Source: an uncultured Coriobacteriaceae bacterium
Lineage (GTDB): Bacteria > Actinomycetota > Coriobacteriia > Coriobacteriales > Atopobiaceae
Direction of reading: 5' to 3'
Assembly (NCBI GenBank): GCA_902788705.1
Contig: CADALE010000006.1
Location: 1-64,000 of the forward strand
DNA length: 64,000 nucleotides
Part shown: one piece after another, positions 27,862 through 37,697 of the stretch
Layout: the number at the start of each line of letters is the position of its first letter
Position numbering within the stretch: the first letter of the stretch is position 1
Made by a program: the position numbers and the translations under genes
Notes under the pieces: generated by a model
Databases searched by the model: none
Told to the model about the DNA's origin: nothing
The model's input: only the letters and a program-made list of their open reading frames with translations

Positions 27862-29952
27862 ATGGCCAAGGACAAGGTGAGCGCGGAGTTCGGCGAGCTG
27901 CTCTTCACGGACGCCGACATGCAGGAGCGCCTGCCCAAGCCGACCTATCGCGAGCTGATGCAGGTCATCAAGGACGGCAAAGCGCTCGACCTCGACATCG
28001 CCAACGAGGTGGCCCACGCCATGAAGGAGTGGGCGCTCGAGAAGGGCGCCACGCACTTCACCCACTGGTTCCAGCCACTGACGGGCATCACGAGCGAGAA
28101 GCACGACAGCTTCCTCACGCCCAACGGCGACGGAACCATCCTCATGGCCTTCAGCGGCAAGGAGCTGGTGCAGGGCGAGCCCGACGCGTCAAGCTTCCCC
28201 AGCGGCGGCCTGCGTGCCACCTTCGAGGCGCGCGGATACACCGTGTGGGACCCCACCAGCCCCGCCTTCATCAAGGACGAGGTTCTGTGCATCCCCACCG
28301 CATTCATCAGCTACACCGGCGAGGCCCTGGACAAGAAGACGCCTCTGCTGCGCAGCCAGGTGGCGCTCGAGGCACAGGCCAAGCGGGTGCTTGCGCTCTT
28401 CGGCCGCGAGCCGCATCGCGTCACCACCACCATTGGCCCCGAGCAGGAGTACTTCCTCATCAAGGAGAGCGACTACGCGGCCCGTCCCGACCTCATCCTC
28501 ACCGGACGCACGCTCTTTGGCTGCGCGCCGGTAAAGGGGCAGGAGCTGGAGGAGCACTACTTCGGTGCGATCCGTCCCACGGTGAACGAGTTCATGAAGG
28601 AGCTGGACGACGAGCTCTGGAAGCTAGGCATCCCCGCGAAGACCAAGCACAACGAGGTGGCGCCGTGCCAGCACGAGCTTGCCCCGATCTTCGAGGAGGG
28701 CTCTGTCGCCATTGACGACAACCTGCTGACCATGGAGAAGATGAAGCTGCTGGCCAGCCACCATGGCCTGGTGTGCCTGCAGCACGAGAAGCCGTTCGAG
28801 TACGTGAACGGCTCGGGCAAGCACAACAACTGGTCCATCTCGGCTGATGGTCGCAACCTCCTGGAGCCTGGCCCGCACCCTGAGGACAACCTACAGTTCC
28901 TGGTGTTCCTTGCCATGCTGGTGGCCGCCGTCGACGAGCACGCCGACCTGATGCGCATGAGCGTGGCCTCCGCCGGCAACGACCATCGCCTTGGCGCCAA
29001 CGAGGCGCCTCCGGCCATCGTGTCGGTGTTCCTTGGCGACGCGCTCTCACCTGTGGTGGACGCGCTCATCAAGAAGGAGAGCGTGGAGGCGGCCGAAGCC
29101 ACCACCATCGACCTGGGCATCCCGCAGCTGCCGCCCGTGCTGCAGGACAACACCGACCGCAACCGCACCTCGCCCTTCGCCTTTACCGGCAACAAGTTCG
29201 AGTTTCGCATGCCGGGCAGCCAGCAGAACCTGTCCGACCCCAACGTGGTGCTCAACACGGCGGTGGCCGAGCAGTGCGAGCGCTTCGTGGACTACGTGGC
29301 CGCCCGGTCCGACGAGCCGTTTCTGACGGTGGCCATGCGCTTCGTGCGCCACACCTTCCGCGACCACCAGCGCATCATCTTCGACGGCAACGGCTACTCG
29401 TCCGAATGGGAGGAGGAGGCGCACCGTCGCGGCCTGCCCAACCTCAAGACCACGCCTGACGCGCTTGCGGCCCTCATGGATGCCGACAACATCGCGCTCT
29501 TCGAGAGGTATGGCGTGCTGACCGAGGCCGAGCTGCACGCGCGCTTCGTGGCCAAGGCCGAGCAGTATGCCAAGCTCATAAACATCGAGGCCAACTGCAT
29601 GGTGGACATGGCGCGGCGCCTGTATGTACCTGCCATTTCGTCGTATGCGGGCGACCTTGCCACCGCGGTGGCGGCCAAGGCCGAGCTTGGCGTGGCGAGC
29701 AAGGCCGAGAAGGCTCTCGTGGCGCGGCTGACCTCGGGGATCGACGCCGTGTGGCATCTGGCGGACGAGCTTGAGGAGGCTGCGTCGAAGGCCTCTGCAG
29801 CAACGAATCCGGCCGAGCAGGACATGCTGTGCCGCGACGAGGTGATTGCCGCCATGGAGGCCCTGCGCGCCGAGGTGGATGCGCTCGAGCCCGTGGTGGG
29901 CGACCGCTGGTGGCCCGTGCCGACGTACAACACCATGCTGTACTACGTCTAG
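27862..29952 (+). CDS. glnN: glutamine synthetase type III
   Basis: Makes glutamine from glutamate, ammonia and ATP. At 696 residues it has GSIII length (about twice GSI). Catalytic motifs are intact: [23 protein letters not shown], the His of [10 protein letters not shown], and [10 protein letters not shown]. The type III N-terminal extension ([13 protein letters not shown]) and C-terminal helical region are present. AGAAAGGGGAAC precedes ATG 27862. Since the GSI homologue at 3450 has lost metal ligands, this is probably the working enzyme, at least within this window. A structured repeat begins 18 nt after its stop. Confidence 0.96.
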   Translation: MAKDKVSAEFGELLFTDADMQERLPKPTYRELMQVIKDGKALDLDIANEVAHAMKEWALEKGATHFTHWFQPLTGITSEKHDSFLTPNGDGTILMAFSGKELVQGEPDASSFPSGGLRATFEARGYTVWDPTSPAFIKDEVLCIPTAFISYTGEALDKKTPLLRSQVALEAQAKRVLALFGREPHRVTTTIGPEQEYFLIKESDYAARPDLILTGRTLFGCAPVKGQELEEHYFGAIRPTVNEFMKELDDELWKLGIPAKTKHNEVAPCQHELAPIFEEGSVAIDDNLLTMEKMKLLASHHGLVCLQHEKPFEYVNGSGKHNNWSISADGRNLLEPGPHPEDNLQFLVFLAMLVAAVDEHADLMRMSVASAGNDHRLGANEAPPAIVSVFLGDALSPVVDALIKKESVEAAEATTIDLGIPQLPPVLQDNTDRNRTSPFAFTGNKFEFRMPGSQQNLSDPNVVLNTAVAEQCERFVDYVAARSDEPFLTVAMRFVRHTFRDHQRIIFDGNGYSSEWEEEAHRRGLPNLKTTPDALAALMDADNIALFERYGVLTEAELHARFVAKAEQYAKLINIEANCMVDMARRLYVPAISSYAGDLATAVAAKAELGVASKAEKALVARLTSGIDAVWHLADELEEAASKASAATNPAEQDMLCRDEVIAAMEALRAEVDALEPVVGDRWWPVPTYNTMLYYV

Positions 29953-29970
29953 CCTTATTGACGTGGGGTC

Positions 29971-30040
29971 GTCGGGGCCTCTGCCTGTGCTCGGCTCAGC
30001 GCTTCGCGGATGTCGCCGACGCACAGGCGGAGGCCCCGAC
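29971..30040. repeat. conserved-loop hairpin, copy A
   Basis: Arm 1 at 29971-29995 pairs with arm 2 at 30015-30040 (24 Watson-Crick pairs, one G-T, one bulged C at 30020). The 19-nt loop is TCAGCGCTTCGCGGATGTC. The same loop, with a different but equally complementary stem and the same bulged C five pairs from the loop, occurs at 50926-50997. There is no T-run, so it is not a standard terminator. Function unknown. Confidence 0.9.
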
Positions 30041-30229
30041 GCGTCACTGCGGGCTGCCTCCGGCGTGGGAGACTTAGTGCTTCGCGGATGTCGCCGACGC
30101 ACAGGCGGAGGCCCCGACGCGTCACTGCGGGCTGCCTCCGGCGTGGGAGACTTAGTGCTTCGCGGATGTCGCCTGCGCACAGGCGGAGGCCCCGACGCGT
30201 CACTGCGGGCTGCCTCCGGCGTGGGGGAG
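30001..30229. repeat. three 78-bp tandem repeats
   Basis: Units start at 30001, 30079 and 30157 with GCTTCGCGGATGTCGCC and are nearly identical; the first contains the loop and arm 2 of hairpin A. Units 2 and 3 have loop variants TTAGTGCTTCGCGGATGTC and lack the matching arm 1, so they form only a short CGGAGGC/GCCTCCG stem. The 78-bp length keeps reading frames open on both strands, but no start or ribosome site supports translation. Confidence 0.92.
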
Positions 30230-30353
30230 GTCTGGCCAATTCTTGCGATAGTTGCACAACATTTCCGCCTTCCAAGGTCCAAGATGGCTAAAAAGCCGCG
30301 TGGCATACCCATTAGCCAGGCGCCACGCCCCATCCCCATCAAACGGAGGACAG

Positions 30354-31052
30354 ATGGCCAACGACCCCGAGCTCGCACGATACAGCGCCCAGATGGACGA
30401 GGCCCAGCGCGACATCGACCGCGCCAAGGATCGCCTGCAGCGCGCAAAGCAGGACCGCGATGCGTTGCGGTCCACCTTGGACGGGGTGCGTGCGCGCATC
30501 GATGACCTCAAGCGCTCCGTTGCCAACGAGCGCGAGGCGGCGCGCTACTGCTCGCAGAACCACGACCGCATCAGCGCCCAGAACCACCGCTACAATGCCG
30601 ACGGCTTCAAGCGTGTCCTCGACGACCAGTACGCCATCAAGAACAGCTATGCCGAGCAGATGTCCCGCTACCGTGCCGAGGTGGATGCGGCGCGCGCCGA
30701 GCTTGATGCCGCGAAGGCCCGAAAGCAGCAGGCACGGGAGGCGTTCCAGGCGCGCCTTGCGCAGCTGAGGGCCCAGAAGGCCGAGCGCGACGCCAAGTGG
30801 CGCGAGAAGCCCTGCGCCATCTGTGGCCAGACGCTGCGCTACAACGTGGACTGGACGCACATCCCAAGCGTGCACCGCGAGTGCCGCGAGCGCCAGAAGG
30901 CCGAGCGCGACGCCAGGTGGCGCGAGAAGCCCTGCGCCATCTGTGGCCAGGCGCTGCGCTACAACGTGGACTGGACGCACATCCCCAATGTCCATCGCGA
31001 GTGCCGCGAGCGTGCCGCCGCAGAGCGTGCCGCACGAAGCGCAAGGGCCTAG
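30354..31052 (+). CDS. coiled-coil protein with duplicated zinc-binding module
   Basis: A 232-residue protein. Residues about 1-140 form a charged coiled coil (RDIDRAKDRLQRAKQDRDAL). Residues about 141-220 are two copies of a 40-residue module WREKPCAICGQTLRYNVDWTHIPSVHRECRER (written here as WREKPCAICGQ and VHRECRER around a Trp/Thr/His core), with Cys-x2-Cys and His-x3-Cys ligands. The modules differ at very few positions and are encoded by a 120-bp tandem repeat. The ribosome site ACGGAGGAC precedes ATG 30354. It resembles treble-clef fingers but I do not recognise the family. The next gene starts 9 nt downstream. Confidence 0.75.
   Translation: MANDPELARYSAQMDEAQRDIDRAKDRLQRAKQDRDALRSTLDGVRARIDDLKRSVANEREAARYCSQNHDRISAQNHRYNADGFKRVLDDQYAIKNSYAEQMSRYRAEVDAARAELDAAKARKQQAREAFQARLAQLRAQKAERDAKWREKPCAICGQTLRYNVDWTHIPSVHRECRERQKAERDARWREKPCAICGQALRYNVDWTHIPNVHRECRERAAAERAARSARA
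30773..31012 (+). repeat. 120-bp tandem duplication inside the zinc-module gene
   Basis: Copy 1 30773-30892, copy 2 30893-31012, exactly 40 codons each and nearly identical at the nucleotide level, including silent positions; a recent in-frame duplication. Confidence 0.93.
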
Positions 31053-31061
31053 GTGAATCCC

Positions 31062-31583
31062 ATGGGTCTCCTCGATCGTCTTGCTGACCTGCTTGGCTTT
31101 GGCTCTGAGGAGCCCGCCGCCTGCTCTGGGGCAGATGCGCCGCCCCAGGCCCGAAGCGTGCCCGAAGGTGGCTGGGCATCGGCCATGACCTCCGTCGTGC
31201 GGGATCGCGAGGAGGCAGACCGTCGTGCCCGAGAGGAGGCAAGGCTTGCCTCCGACAGGAACACGTCGGCCCTCCTCAGCGACGAGGAGTTCATCGACTG
31301 GGCCAGCCGAGAGGTGCTTGCCCAGGGCCTGGACTTCGCGCGCGCGAACCGCTTCGGCATGACCGTCGACATACGCGGCATCCGCAGCGAGGCGGCGGCG
31401 CGGCTTGCGCGCTCGAGGCCCGAGGGCCTTCGCGGTTACGACCTGCTGCGCGTGCTCGAAGGCATCGCCCGGCGATGCAACGAAGAGCTACGCGGAAGCC
31501 CCTTCTTCGTGCGGACCGACGAGCGTGGGGAATACTGCGAGCGCGTGCTGGTGTTCTGCCGCAACAGCTCGATTCAGCTGTGA
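31062..31583 (+). CDS. hypothetical protein
   Basis: A 173-residue soluble protein that I do not recognise. It has an amphipathic N-terminus (MGLLDRLADLLGFGS), a charged helical stretch (DREEADRRAREEARLA), then a compact region with DEEFIDWASREVLAQGLDFARANRFG and a C-terminal FFVRTDERGEYCERVLVFC. ATG 31062 is preferred because AGGTGA sits 5 nt upstream; a GTG at 31053 is an alternative. It lies 9 nt after the zinc-module gene, hence probably cotranscribed. No membrane helix. Confidence 0.65.
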   Translation: MGLLDRLADLLGFGSEEPAACSGADAPPQARSVPEGGWASAMTSVVRDREEADRRAREEARLASDRNTSALLSDEEFIDWASREVLAQGLDFARANRFGMTVDIRGIRSEAAARLARSRPEGLRGYDLLRVLEGIARRCNEELRGSPFFVRTDERGEYCERVLVFCRNSSIQL

Positions 31584-31586
31584 TGG

Positions 31587-32972
31587 TCACGAGGCAAGGG
31601 GATACCAGTCTTCGACGCCCCCTTCTCCATCCTGCATTCCTATATTCTCGAAGGGCTGGGACTCGCTGATGATGCAAGGAAGGCTCATGAGGTCCATCAA
31701 CTCGAGCTCTGACCAGCCGCCATATTCCCAGCGAGGAATCTCACGGTAGAAGTCGTAGATGAGCTTAGTGAGCCTTGGCGCCGAGTTTGTGCCCTCGCAC
31801 AAGAACCATCCAGTCTTGGTAAGCCACCCCAGCACCGCCGCAAGGCTCTGACCCTGCATCATCACGAGGTAGATGAGCAAGTCCACCATCTGGTCTGCGA
31901 AGGTGAGGTCGTCCTGACCTTGCGGGACGTGAGCGTCGAAGAAACTGGTAAGGCGACGTACGCACTCGAGACCATACACATATGAGGCGAAATCTCCCGA
32001 CGGCGCTGCTGTTCCCTCGAACCGAGAGATGAGGGACCCGCGGCGATCGACCAGCAGCTCTTTGCTCAGTTTGGTTTGCATGGGCACCTTCCAACTGAGA
32101 TAGAGGGACGGGGCGGAGGGGCATGTGTATTTGAACCAGTAGGTTGTGTCTCTGCGTATCCACCCCAGCAGTTCGTGCTGCAGGTAGTCCTCTCCGTCTA
32201 CCGAAAACGAGTGACAGTGCGTGACGTGACTCCCCAGCAGCAGGTTGAGAGCCTCGTCGAACTCCTCTCGCGATAGGCACGTGTCTTGAGACTGCTCTTG
32301 CAGGTGACTAAAGAGCTGGCTGGGTGTGGCGATGCCACAGAGCGATAGGTAGGCGTCCATCTCTGTGGCTACTGTCGAGAGCAGACTTCGTCGCCGTGAA
32401 ATGCTGGCATAGCCAACCTTGGAAAACACCCGCTGCAGCTCGTCTGGCATGAACGAGCAGATGGAGGAACCATCTTGGCAGGCAAACACAAAGGGAAGCA
32501 AGTTTGGGATGCTTCTCTCGGAGCGCTGCGAGCCCTCGTGCGTGATGACTGCCCCCGAAGCGGCCCGGCACGTTATGTCAAAAGACTCGTCATCGATGGT
32601 GGCGAGGAATGTGGCAAATTGATCCGTGGCCATCGGTACGCCCATGGCAAGCGCTTGCACGAGCTCGTCCTTTCGAGCGCCGCTCCGCAGGTGGAGGTTC
32701 ACGACCTTCATGGCCTCCTTCAGGGAGCTAGCCGTGGCGCCATCGAGCGCTTCCTCGAGCGTGCACCCAAGCGATGCCTTCGTGGTGGCAGACGAACGCC
32801 TTTGTGGGGTCTGCCAAGACAGGGGAGGCGCCCCGAAAAGCCTGCTGTGATTTGTGGCACCGCGCCATCCCCGTTGATCTTGCTGCCTGGCAGCGCGGTC
32901 CTTCTGGTCTAACCCGGCGAGGCGCCCAACCTTGAAGCCCGTAAGTACGTCCTGGTTTTTGATGGTCCACAT
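31587..32972 (-). CDS. hypothetical protein, lower-GC accessory gene
   Basis: A 461-residue protein, unrecognised. GC content is visibly below its neighbours and codon use is less biased, which suggests acquisition. The N-terminal 60 residues are Arg/Gln-rich and odd. Residues about 75-110 (LKEAMKVVNLHLRSGARKDELV, here as LKEAMKVV and GARKDELVQAL) recall a SAP-type helix-extension-helix. The rest is helical with several Trp and Cys and no catalytic motif that I can name. Start: ATG 32972 with GGAGGA upstream; a 32987 ATG would contain that site. It ends 3 nt from the convergent 31062 gene. Confidence 0.65.
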   Translation of the reverse strand: MWTIKNQDVLTGFKVGRLAGLDQKDRAARQQDQRGWRGATNHSRLFGAPPLSWQTPQRRSSATTKASLGCTLEEALDGATASSLKEAMKVVNLHLRSGARKDELVQALAMGVPMATDQFATFLATIDDESFDITCRAASGAVITHEGSQRSERSIPNLLPFVFACQDGSSICSFMPDELQRVFSKVGYASISRRRSLLSTVATEMDAYLSLCGIATPSQLFSHLQEQSQDTCLSREEFDEALNLLLGSHVTHCHSFSVDGEDYLQHELLGWIRRDTTYWFKYTCPSAPSLYLSWKVPMQTKLSKELLVDRRGSLISRFEGTAAPSGDFASYVYGLECVRRLTSFFDAHVPQGQDDLTFADQMVDLLIYLVMMQGQSLAAVLGWLTKTGWFLCEGTNSAPRLTKLIYDFYREIPRWEYGGWSELELMDLMSLPCIISESQPFENIGMQDGEGGVEDWYPLAS

Positions 32973-33015
32973 TGCGTATTCCTCCAATCGAACACGTGTA
33001 TCCTTTCATGGAATG

Positions 33016-33056
33016 ATACTAGCATCCTTGTAAAGAAAAAGCAAACAAATGTTTGT
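33016..33056 (-). promoter_or_regulatory. AT-rich promoter of the accessory gene with inverted repeat
   Basis: On the minus strand TTGCTT (33044-33039), 17 nt, TAGTAT (33021-33016). An inverted repeat ACAAA-TG-TTTGT at 33045-33056 abuts the -35. On the plus strand TATAAT at 33068-33073 is a separate strong -10 in the same AT-rich island. Confidence 0.5.
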
Positions 33057-33194
33057 ATTATGGGGTGTATAATAAGAACGAGAACCTGAGGATAGGAACA
33101 TTTGTATGGTATTAGAAGGGGATTCATGCGCCCGCGAAAGGCTGTCCGCCGCGTGGGCTACAATGTGAGAGCCCCTCGACGGAAAGGACCTTCC

Positions 33195-35852
33195 ATGGCC
33201 GAAGAGACGTCAGCCCGCACCATTGCCGTCATCGACGGAAACTCGCTCATGCACCGTGCGTTCCATGCGGTGCCGCCCACCATGAACGCGCCAGACGGCA
33301 CCCCCACCAACGCGGTCTTTGGCTTTTTGTCCATGTTCCTCAAGCTGGTGGACAGCTTCGCCCCCGACGGCATCATCTGCGCCTTCGACAAGGGCAAGCC
33401 CAAGGTGCGCATGGAGAAGCTGCCGCAGTACAAGGCGCAGCGCCCGCCCATGGACCCGCTGCTGCGCGAGCAGTTCCCCCGCGTGAAGCAGCTGATGCGC
33501 GCGCTTGACGTTCCCGTGGTCGAGCTCGAGGGCTGGGAGGGCGACGACATCCTGGGCACCTTGGCGCGCCGTGGCGAGGCAGAGGGCTACGAGATGCTGC
33601 TCATCACGGGCGACCGCGACGTGTATCAGCTTGCCACCGACCACGTGAAGGTGGTGGGCACCAAGCGGGGCCTGTCCGACGTGGCCATCATGACGCCCGA
33701 GAGCGTGGACGACCTGTACCATGGCATCACGCCAGAGCTCGTGCCCGACTTCTATGGCCTGAAGGGCGACACCTCCGACAACATCCCCGGCGTGCCGGGC
33801 ATCGGCCCCAAGAAGGCGGCCGCCCTCATCGTGCAGTACGGCAGCCTCGACGAGGTGATTGCCCATGCCGACGAAGTGAAGGGCAAGATGGGCGAGAACC
33901 TGCGCGCTCACATCGATGACGCGCTGCTCTCGCGCGAGATCGCGACCATCCGCACCGACGCCCCCATCGAGCTTGACCTCGCGGACGCGAAGTTTCCCAC
34001 GTTCGACGTGGAGGTGGCCCGAGCCGAGCTTTCGTCGCTGGGCATCACGGGTATGGCCAAGCGCGTGCTGGAGCTTGCGGGCGGCGTGTCGGCCGTGCCA
34101 GCGGGGCGTGCGCTTGAGGTGCCTGCAATGCTGCAGGGCGACGAGGCTGCCCGGACTCTCGCCGCCGCCATCGAGGCTGGCGAGTGGGTTGGCGTGGCGA
34201 TTGACGACGACCGCGATGCCGACGCCCTCTTCGGGCTTGGTCACACGTTGTGGGTGGCCACTGCCACGGCGCTCCTGCGCCTGGATGACGATGCGGCCGA
34301 CCAGGCGCTCGTTGCCCTCGTGCGTGACGGACGCCTTGCCTCGGACGACGTGAAGGGCACCCTTCGTACGGTGATTCCCCAGGATTCGTCAGAGCTGGCG
34401 CTTGTCGACCCGCTTGACGTAGACCCACAGCGCATCTTTGACACGTCGGTGGCCGACTACCTGCTGGAGTCCGACCGATCCTCCTACGAGGTAGCCGACC
34501 TCGTGCAGCAGCGCCTCGACCTGGCCGTTCCCGAGCCCACGGACGACACTCCGCGTCGCGCGCTTGACGCGCTGTGTGCCCGTGCCTTGCGGGAGCCCCT
34601 CCTGAAGGCCCTTGAGGAGGACGGCTCGCTGGCGCTGATGGACGAGGTCGAGATGCCGCTCCTGCCGGTGCTCATGTCCATGGAGCGGGCGGGCCTCCAC
34701 GCCGACCGCGACATCCTTGCCCAGCAGTCAGCCGAACTTGGGTCCGAGATAGCGGGCATGGTGGCGCGCATCCACGAGGAGGCGGGGGAGCCATTCAACG
34801 TCGACTCGCCCATGCAGCTCTCGCACGTGCTGTTTGACGTGATGGGCCTGCCCACCTATGGCCTCAAGAAGACGCAGCGTGGCTACTACTCCACCAACGC
34901 GAAGGTGCTGGAAGACCTCGCCACGCGCTACGACATCGTGGCCGACGTGCTCGAGTATCGCGAGCGGGCAAAGATCAAGAGCACCTACCTCGATGCGCTG
35001 CCAGCGCTCGTGGCAGGCGACGGGCGCATCCACACCAGCCTGAACCAGACCGTGGCGGCCACCGGGCGCCTCTCCAGCTCTGACCCCAACCTGCAGAACA
35101 TCCCCACGCGCTCCCAGCTGGGCCACCGCGTGCGCACTGCCTTCACGGTGCCTGAGGGGCACGTGTTCCTGGCGTGCGACTACTCGCAGATCGAGCTGCG
35201 CCTGCTGGCGCACCTCTCGGGGGACGAGGGGCTGGTGGCCGCCTTCAACGAGGGCGCCGACTTCCACGCCGCCACGGCCTCGCGCGTCTTTGGCGTGCCG
35301 GTCGGCGAGGTTACCCCAGCGCTGCGCAGCCGCGCGAAGGCCGTCAACTTCGGCATCGTGTATGGCCAGCAGGCATATGGCCTGGCCACGTCGCTCAAGA
35401 TACCGCGCTCCGAGGCTCAGCAGATGATAGACCGCTACTTCGAGGCCTACCCCGCCGTCAAGGCCTTCCTTGACGGTCAGGTGGCCTTTGCCCACAAGCA
35501 TGGCTGGGTGGCCACCATGTACGGGCGCAAGCGCCACATCGCCGAGATCAACGCGCGCAACCGCCAGCTGCAGGCCTTTGGCGAGCGTACGGCCATGAAC
35601 CACCCCATGCAGGGCACGGCAGCCGACATCATCAAGATCGCGATGGTGCGCGTGGCGCAGCGCCTGAGGGACGAGGGCCTGCGGTCCAAGCTGGTGCTGC
35701 AGATCCACGACGAGCTTGACTTCGAGGTGCCTGTAAACGAGGTGGAGGTGCTGTCGGCCCTCGTGCGCGAGACCATGGAGGGCATCGCGCAGCTTCGTGT
35801 GCCGCTGGTGGCCGACGTGAGCTATGGCGCCAACTGGGCGGAGGCCAAGTGA
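33195..35852 (+). CDS. polA: DNA polymerase I, without a functional 3'-5' exonuclease
   Basis: An 885-residue repair and Okazaki-fragment polymerase. The 5'-nuclease domain (about 1-290) has [32 protein letters not shown] and GDTSDNIPG. The middle exonuclease-like domain (about 300-440) lacks the DxE, NxxxD and YxxxD residues, so proofreading is probably absent, as in several actinobacteria. Polymerase motifs A ([17 protein letters not shown]), B ([14 protein letters not shown]) and C ([10 protein letters not shown]) are intact. ATG 33195 follows GGAAAGGA; the upstream extension lacks support. TACAAT at 33159-33164 may be the -10. The stop overlaps rnhA. Confidence 0.96.
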   Translation: MAEETSARTIAVIDGNSLMHRAFHAVPPTMNAPDGTPTNAVFGFLSMFLKLVDSFAPDGIICAFDKGKPKVRMEKLPQYKAQRPPMDPLLREQFPRVKQLMRALDVPVVELEGWEGDDILGTLARRGEAEGYEMLLITGDRDVYQLATDHVKVVGTKRGLSDVAIMTPESVDDLYHGITPELVPDFYGLKGDTSDNIPGVPGIGPKKAAALIVQYGSLDEVIAHADEVKGKMGENLRAHIDDALLSREIATIRTDAPIELDLADAKFPTFDVEVARAELSSLGITGMAKRVLELAGGVSAVPAGRALEVPAMLQGDEAARTLAAAIEAGEWVGVAIDDDRDADALFGLGHTLWVATATALLRLDDDAADQALVALVRDGRLASDDVKGTLRTVIPQDSSELALVDPLDVDPQRIFDTSVADYLLESDRSSYEVADLVQQRLDLAVPEPTDDTPRRALDALCARALREPLLKALEEDGSLALMDEVEMPLLPVLMSMERAGLHADRDILAQQSAELGSEIAGMVARIHEEAGEPFNVDSPMQLSHVLFDVMGLPTYGLKKTQRGYYSTNAKVLEDLATRYDIVADVLEYRERAKIKSTYLDALPALVAGDGRIHTSLNQTVAATGRLSSSDPNLQNIPTRSQLGHRVRTAFTVPEGHVFLACDYSQIELRLLAHLSGDEGLVAAFNEGADFHAATASRVFGVPVGEVTPALRSRAKAVNFGIVYGQQAYGLATSLKIPRSEAQQMIDRYFEAYPAVKAFLDGQVAFAHKHGWVATMYGRKRHIAEINARNRQLQAFGERTAMNHPMQGTAADIIKIAMVRVAQRLRDEGLRSKLVLQIHDELDFEVPVNEVEVLSALVRETMEGIAQLRVPLVADVSYGANWAEAK

Positions 35853-36349
35853 GCGCCGATGGTGCCATGCGTGTCGTGGCCTACACGGACGGCTCGTCGC
35901 GGGGCAACCCCGGCCCTGGGGGCTACGGCGCGGTGCTGCTGTACGTGGACCCGACGGGCGTCGAGCATCGCAAGGAGCTGAACGGCGGCTACCGGGTAAC
36001 CACCAACAACCGCATGGAGCTTCTTGGAGCCATCGTGGCCCTCGAGGCCCTCAGGCGTCCGTGCGAGGTCGAGCTGCACTCCGACTCGCAGTACGTGGTG
36101 AACGCCTTCAACCAGCACTGGGTGGAGGGCTGGCAGCGAAAGGGCTGGAAGAATGCCCAGAAGCAGCCGGTAAAGAACGTCGACCTCTGGCAGCGCCTGC
36201 TGAGGGCGATGGAGCCGCATCGCGTCACGTGGCTGTGGGTAAAGGGTCACGCAGGACACGCGCTAAACGAGCGTGCCGACGAGCTAGCCACGCGGGCGGC
36301 TGACGGACTGGATGGGCCCCTGCTTGACGACGAGGGATTTACGGGCTAG
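35849..36349 (+). CDS. rnhA: ribonuclease HI
   Basis: Degrades RNA in RNA-DNA hybrids, for example primers. The 166-residue protein has catalytic residues Asp ([12 protein letters not shown]), Glu (NNRMELLGA), Asp (LHSDSQYV) and Asp (NERADELA), plus the basic-protrusion region [13 protein letters not shown]. The GTG at 35849 overlaps the polA stop as GTGA, implying translational coupling, which fits a shared job in primer removal; an ATG at 35867 is an alternative start. Confidence 0.95.
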   Translation: MSADGAMRVVAYTDGSSRGNPGPGGYGAVLLYVDPTGVEHRKELNGGYRVTTNNRMELLGAIVALEALRRPCEVELHSDSQYVVNAFNQHWVEGWQRKGWKNAQKQPVKNVDLWQRLLRAMEPHRVTWLWVKGHAGHALNERADELATRAADGLDGPLLDDEGFTG

Positions 36350-36404
36350 GTCTCTTCGCTGCAGGAAGGCCTTGCGGTGAGCGGGGTGGAGCGAACGGCG
36401 AGTT

Positions 36405-37697
36405 CTACACCTCGGTCTTTCCGATCATGATGTTCAGAATCTCGATGTCGGTAGGCTGCATGCCAACGCGCCCCACGTAGCCCATCGCACGGATGCTCTC
36501 CTCGGGCGTGTCACCCACGAGGCCGTCGCCTGGCAGGAAGTTGTCGTCCGCGAGGGCCATGTCGCAGCCCAGTATTGCCGCGTCCACGGCCGCGCTGATC
36601 TTGGCGGCACAGCTGGGCTTGGCGCCGTCGCATACGATGCCGCCTACGTTGACCAGCGTGTTCACGACCGTGGCCTCGAACTGCCCGAAGTCGCCACCGC
36701 GCAGCATGCAGATGCCGGCCCCGGCCCCGCAGCTTGCGCTGACGGCCCCGCAGAAGGCGGAGAGCTCACCCACGTAGTACTTCACGTGGATGGCCGTGAG
36801 GTCGGAGAGCGCCACCGCGCGCACGAGGTCCTCGTGGCTGGCCCAAAGCTCGTGGGCATACTCAAGAACCGGCATCGAGCACGTGATGCCCTGGTTTCCG
36901 CTGCCGCAGCAGATGACCACCGGCATGGCGCAGCCGCTCATGCGCGCGTCCGATCCTGCCGCCGCGCTTGCGCGCGCCTTGCAGGTGATGTCGTTCGAGC
37001 GGCTTCGCAGCAGCGTGCGGCCAATGTTGGCGCCCCAGTTGCCGCGCAGTCCCTCGTCCGAGATGGCCTTGTTGGTCTCTATCTGGTTGGAGATGAGCCC
37101 GTCGATGTCGGAGAGGCTCGCGGTGTGCGCAAACTCCCAGATGGACGAGAGCGACAGCGTGGTGCGTGGGTCCTCCGACGCCTGTCCGTCCTCGCTTGCG
37201 GCCGCCCGGACACCTCCCACCGTGACGGGCTCCCCGTCGAGCGTGAGCTCGGTCACGTTGGTGTGGCGCTCCTCAAGCCGTGCCACGGCAACGTGACCTT
37301 GGGCACGGGCAACCACACGCACGTAGAGGTTGGGCACATCCTCGGCAAGCTCGACCGTGCACAGGCCTTGCCTTACCAGCTCGGGCGCCGCGCCGCGGTG
37401 CTCGTCCGTGAGCGCCTCCAGCACCTCCAGCGCGCGCGTCTCGTCGCCACCCAGCGCACCAAGAATCGCCGCGGCCTCGATGCCACGCATGCCACCCGAG
37501 TTGGGCACGGTCACGCTCTTCACGTTCTTGACGATGTTTCCGCTGCATGCCACGCACAGGTGCTGCGGCATGCCGCCTAGCGCGGCCCGGGCGAGGGCCG
37601 ACGCATAGGCCACGGCGATGGGCTCGGTGCATCCCAGGGCGCACACCAGCTCCTCTCGCAGGATGGCAACGTGGTTGTCGTAGGTGGCTTTGTCCAT
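36405..37697 (-). CDS. cyuA: L-cysteine desulfidase / serine dehydratase-alpha family protein
   Basis: A 430-residue member of the UPF0597 family, which includes Fe-S L-cysteine desulfidases (cysteine to pyruvate, ammonia and sulfide). Key features are ALGCTEPIAVAYA near residue 20, NSGGMRGIEAA, SGCAMPVVICCGSGNQGI, and the cysteine-rich ligand region AFCGAVSASCGAGAGIC with later GGIVCDGAKPSCAAKI. The start at 37697 follows GGGAG. It is convergent with rnhA and divergent from dnaE. The family call is firm; the choice between cysteine and serine as substrate is not. Confidence 0.85.
   Translation of the reverse strand: MDKATYDNHVAILREELVCALGCTEPIAVAYASALARAALGGMPQHLCVACSGNIVKNVKSVTVPNSGGMRGIEAAAILGALGGDETRALEVLEALTDEHRGAAPELVRQGLCTVELAEDVPNLYVRVVARAQGHVAVARLEERHTNVTELTLDGEPVTVGGVRAAASEDGQASEDPRTTLSLSSIWEFAHTASLSDIDGLISNQIETNKAISDEGLRGNWGANIGRTLLRSRSNDITCKARASAAAGSDARMSGCAMPVVICCGSGNQGITCSMPVLEYAHELWASHEDLVRAVALSDLTAIHVKYYVGELSAFCGAVSASCGAGAGICMLRGGDFGQFEATVVNTLVNVGGIVCDGAKPSCAAKISAAVDAAILGCDMALADDNFLPGDGLVGDTPEESIRAMGYVGRVGMQPTDIEILNIMIGKTEV

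Noticed and set aside
29971-30229. CRISPR array
   Set aside because: There are no constant repeats with unique spacers; the whole 78-bp unit repeats, and no cas gene is present.
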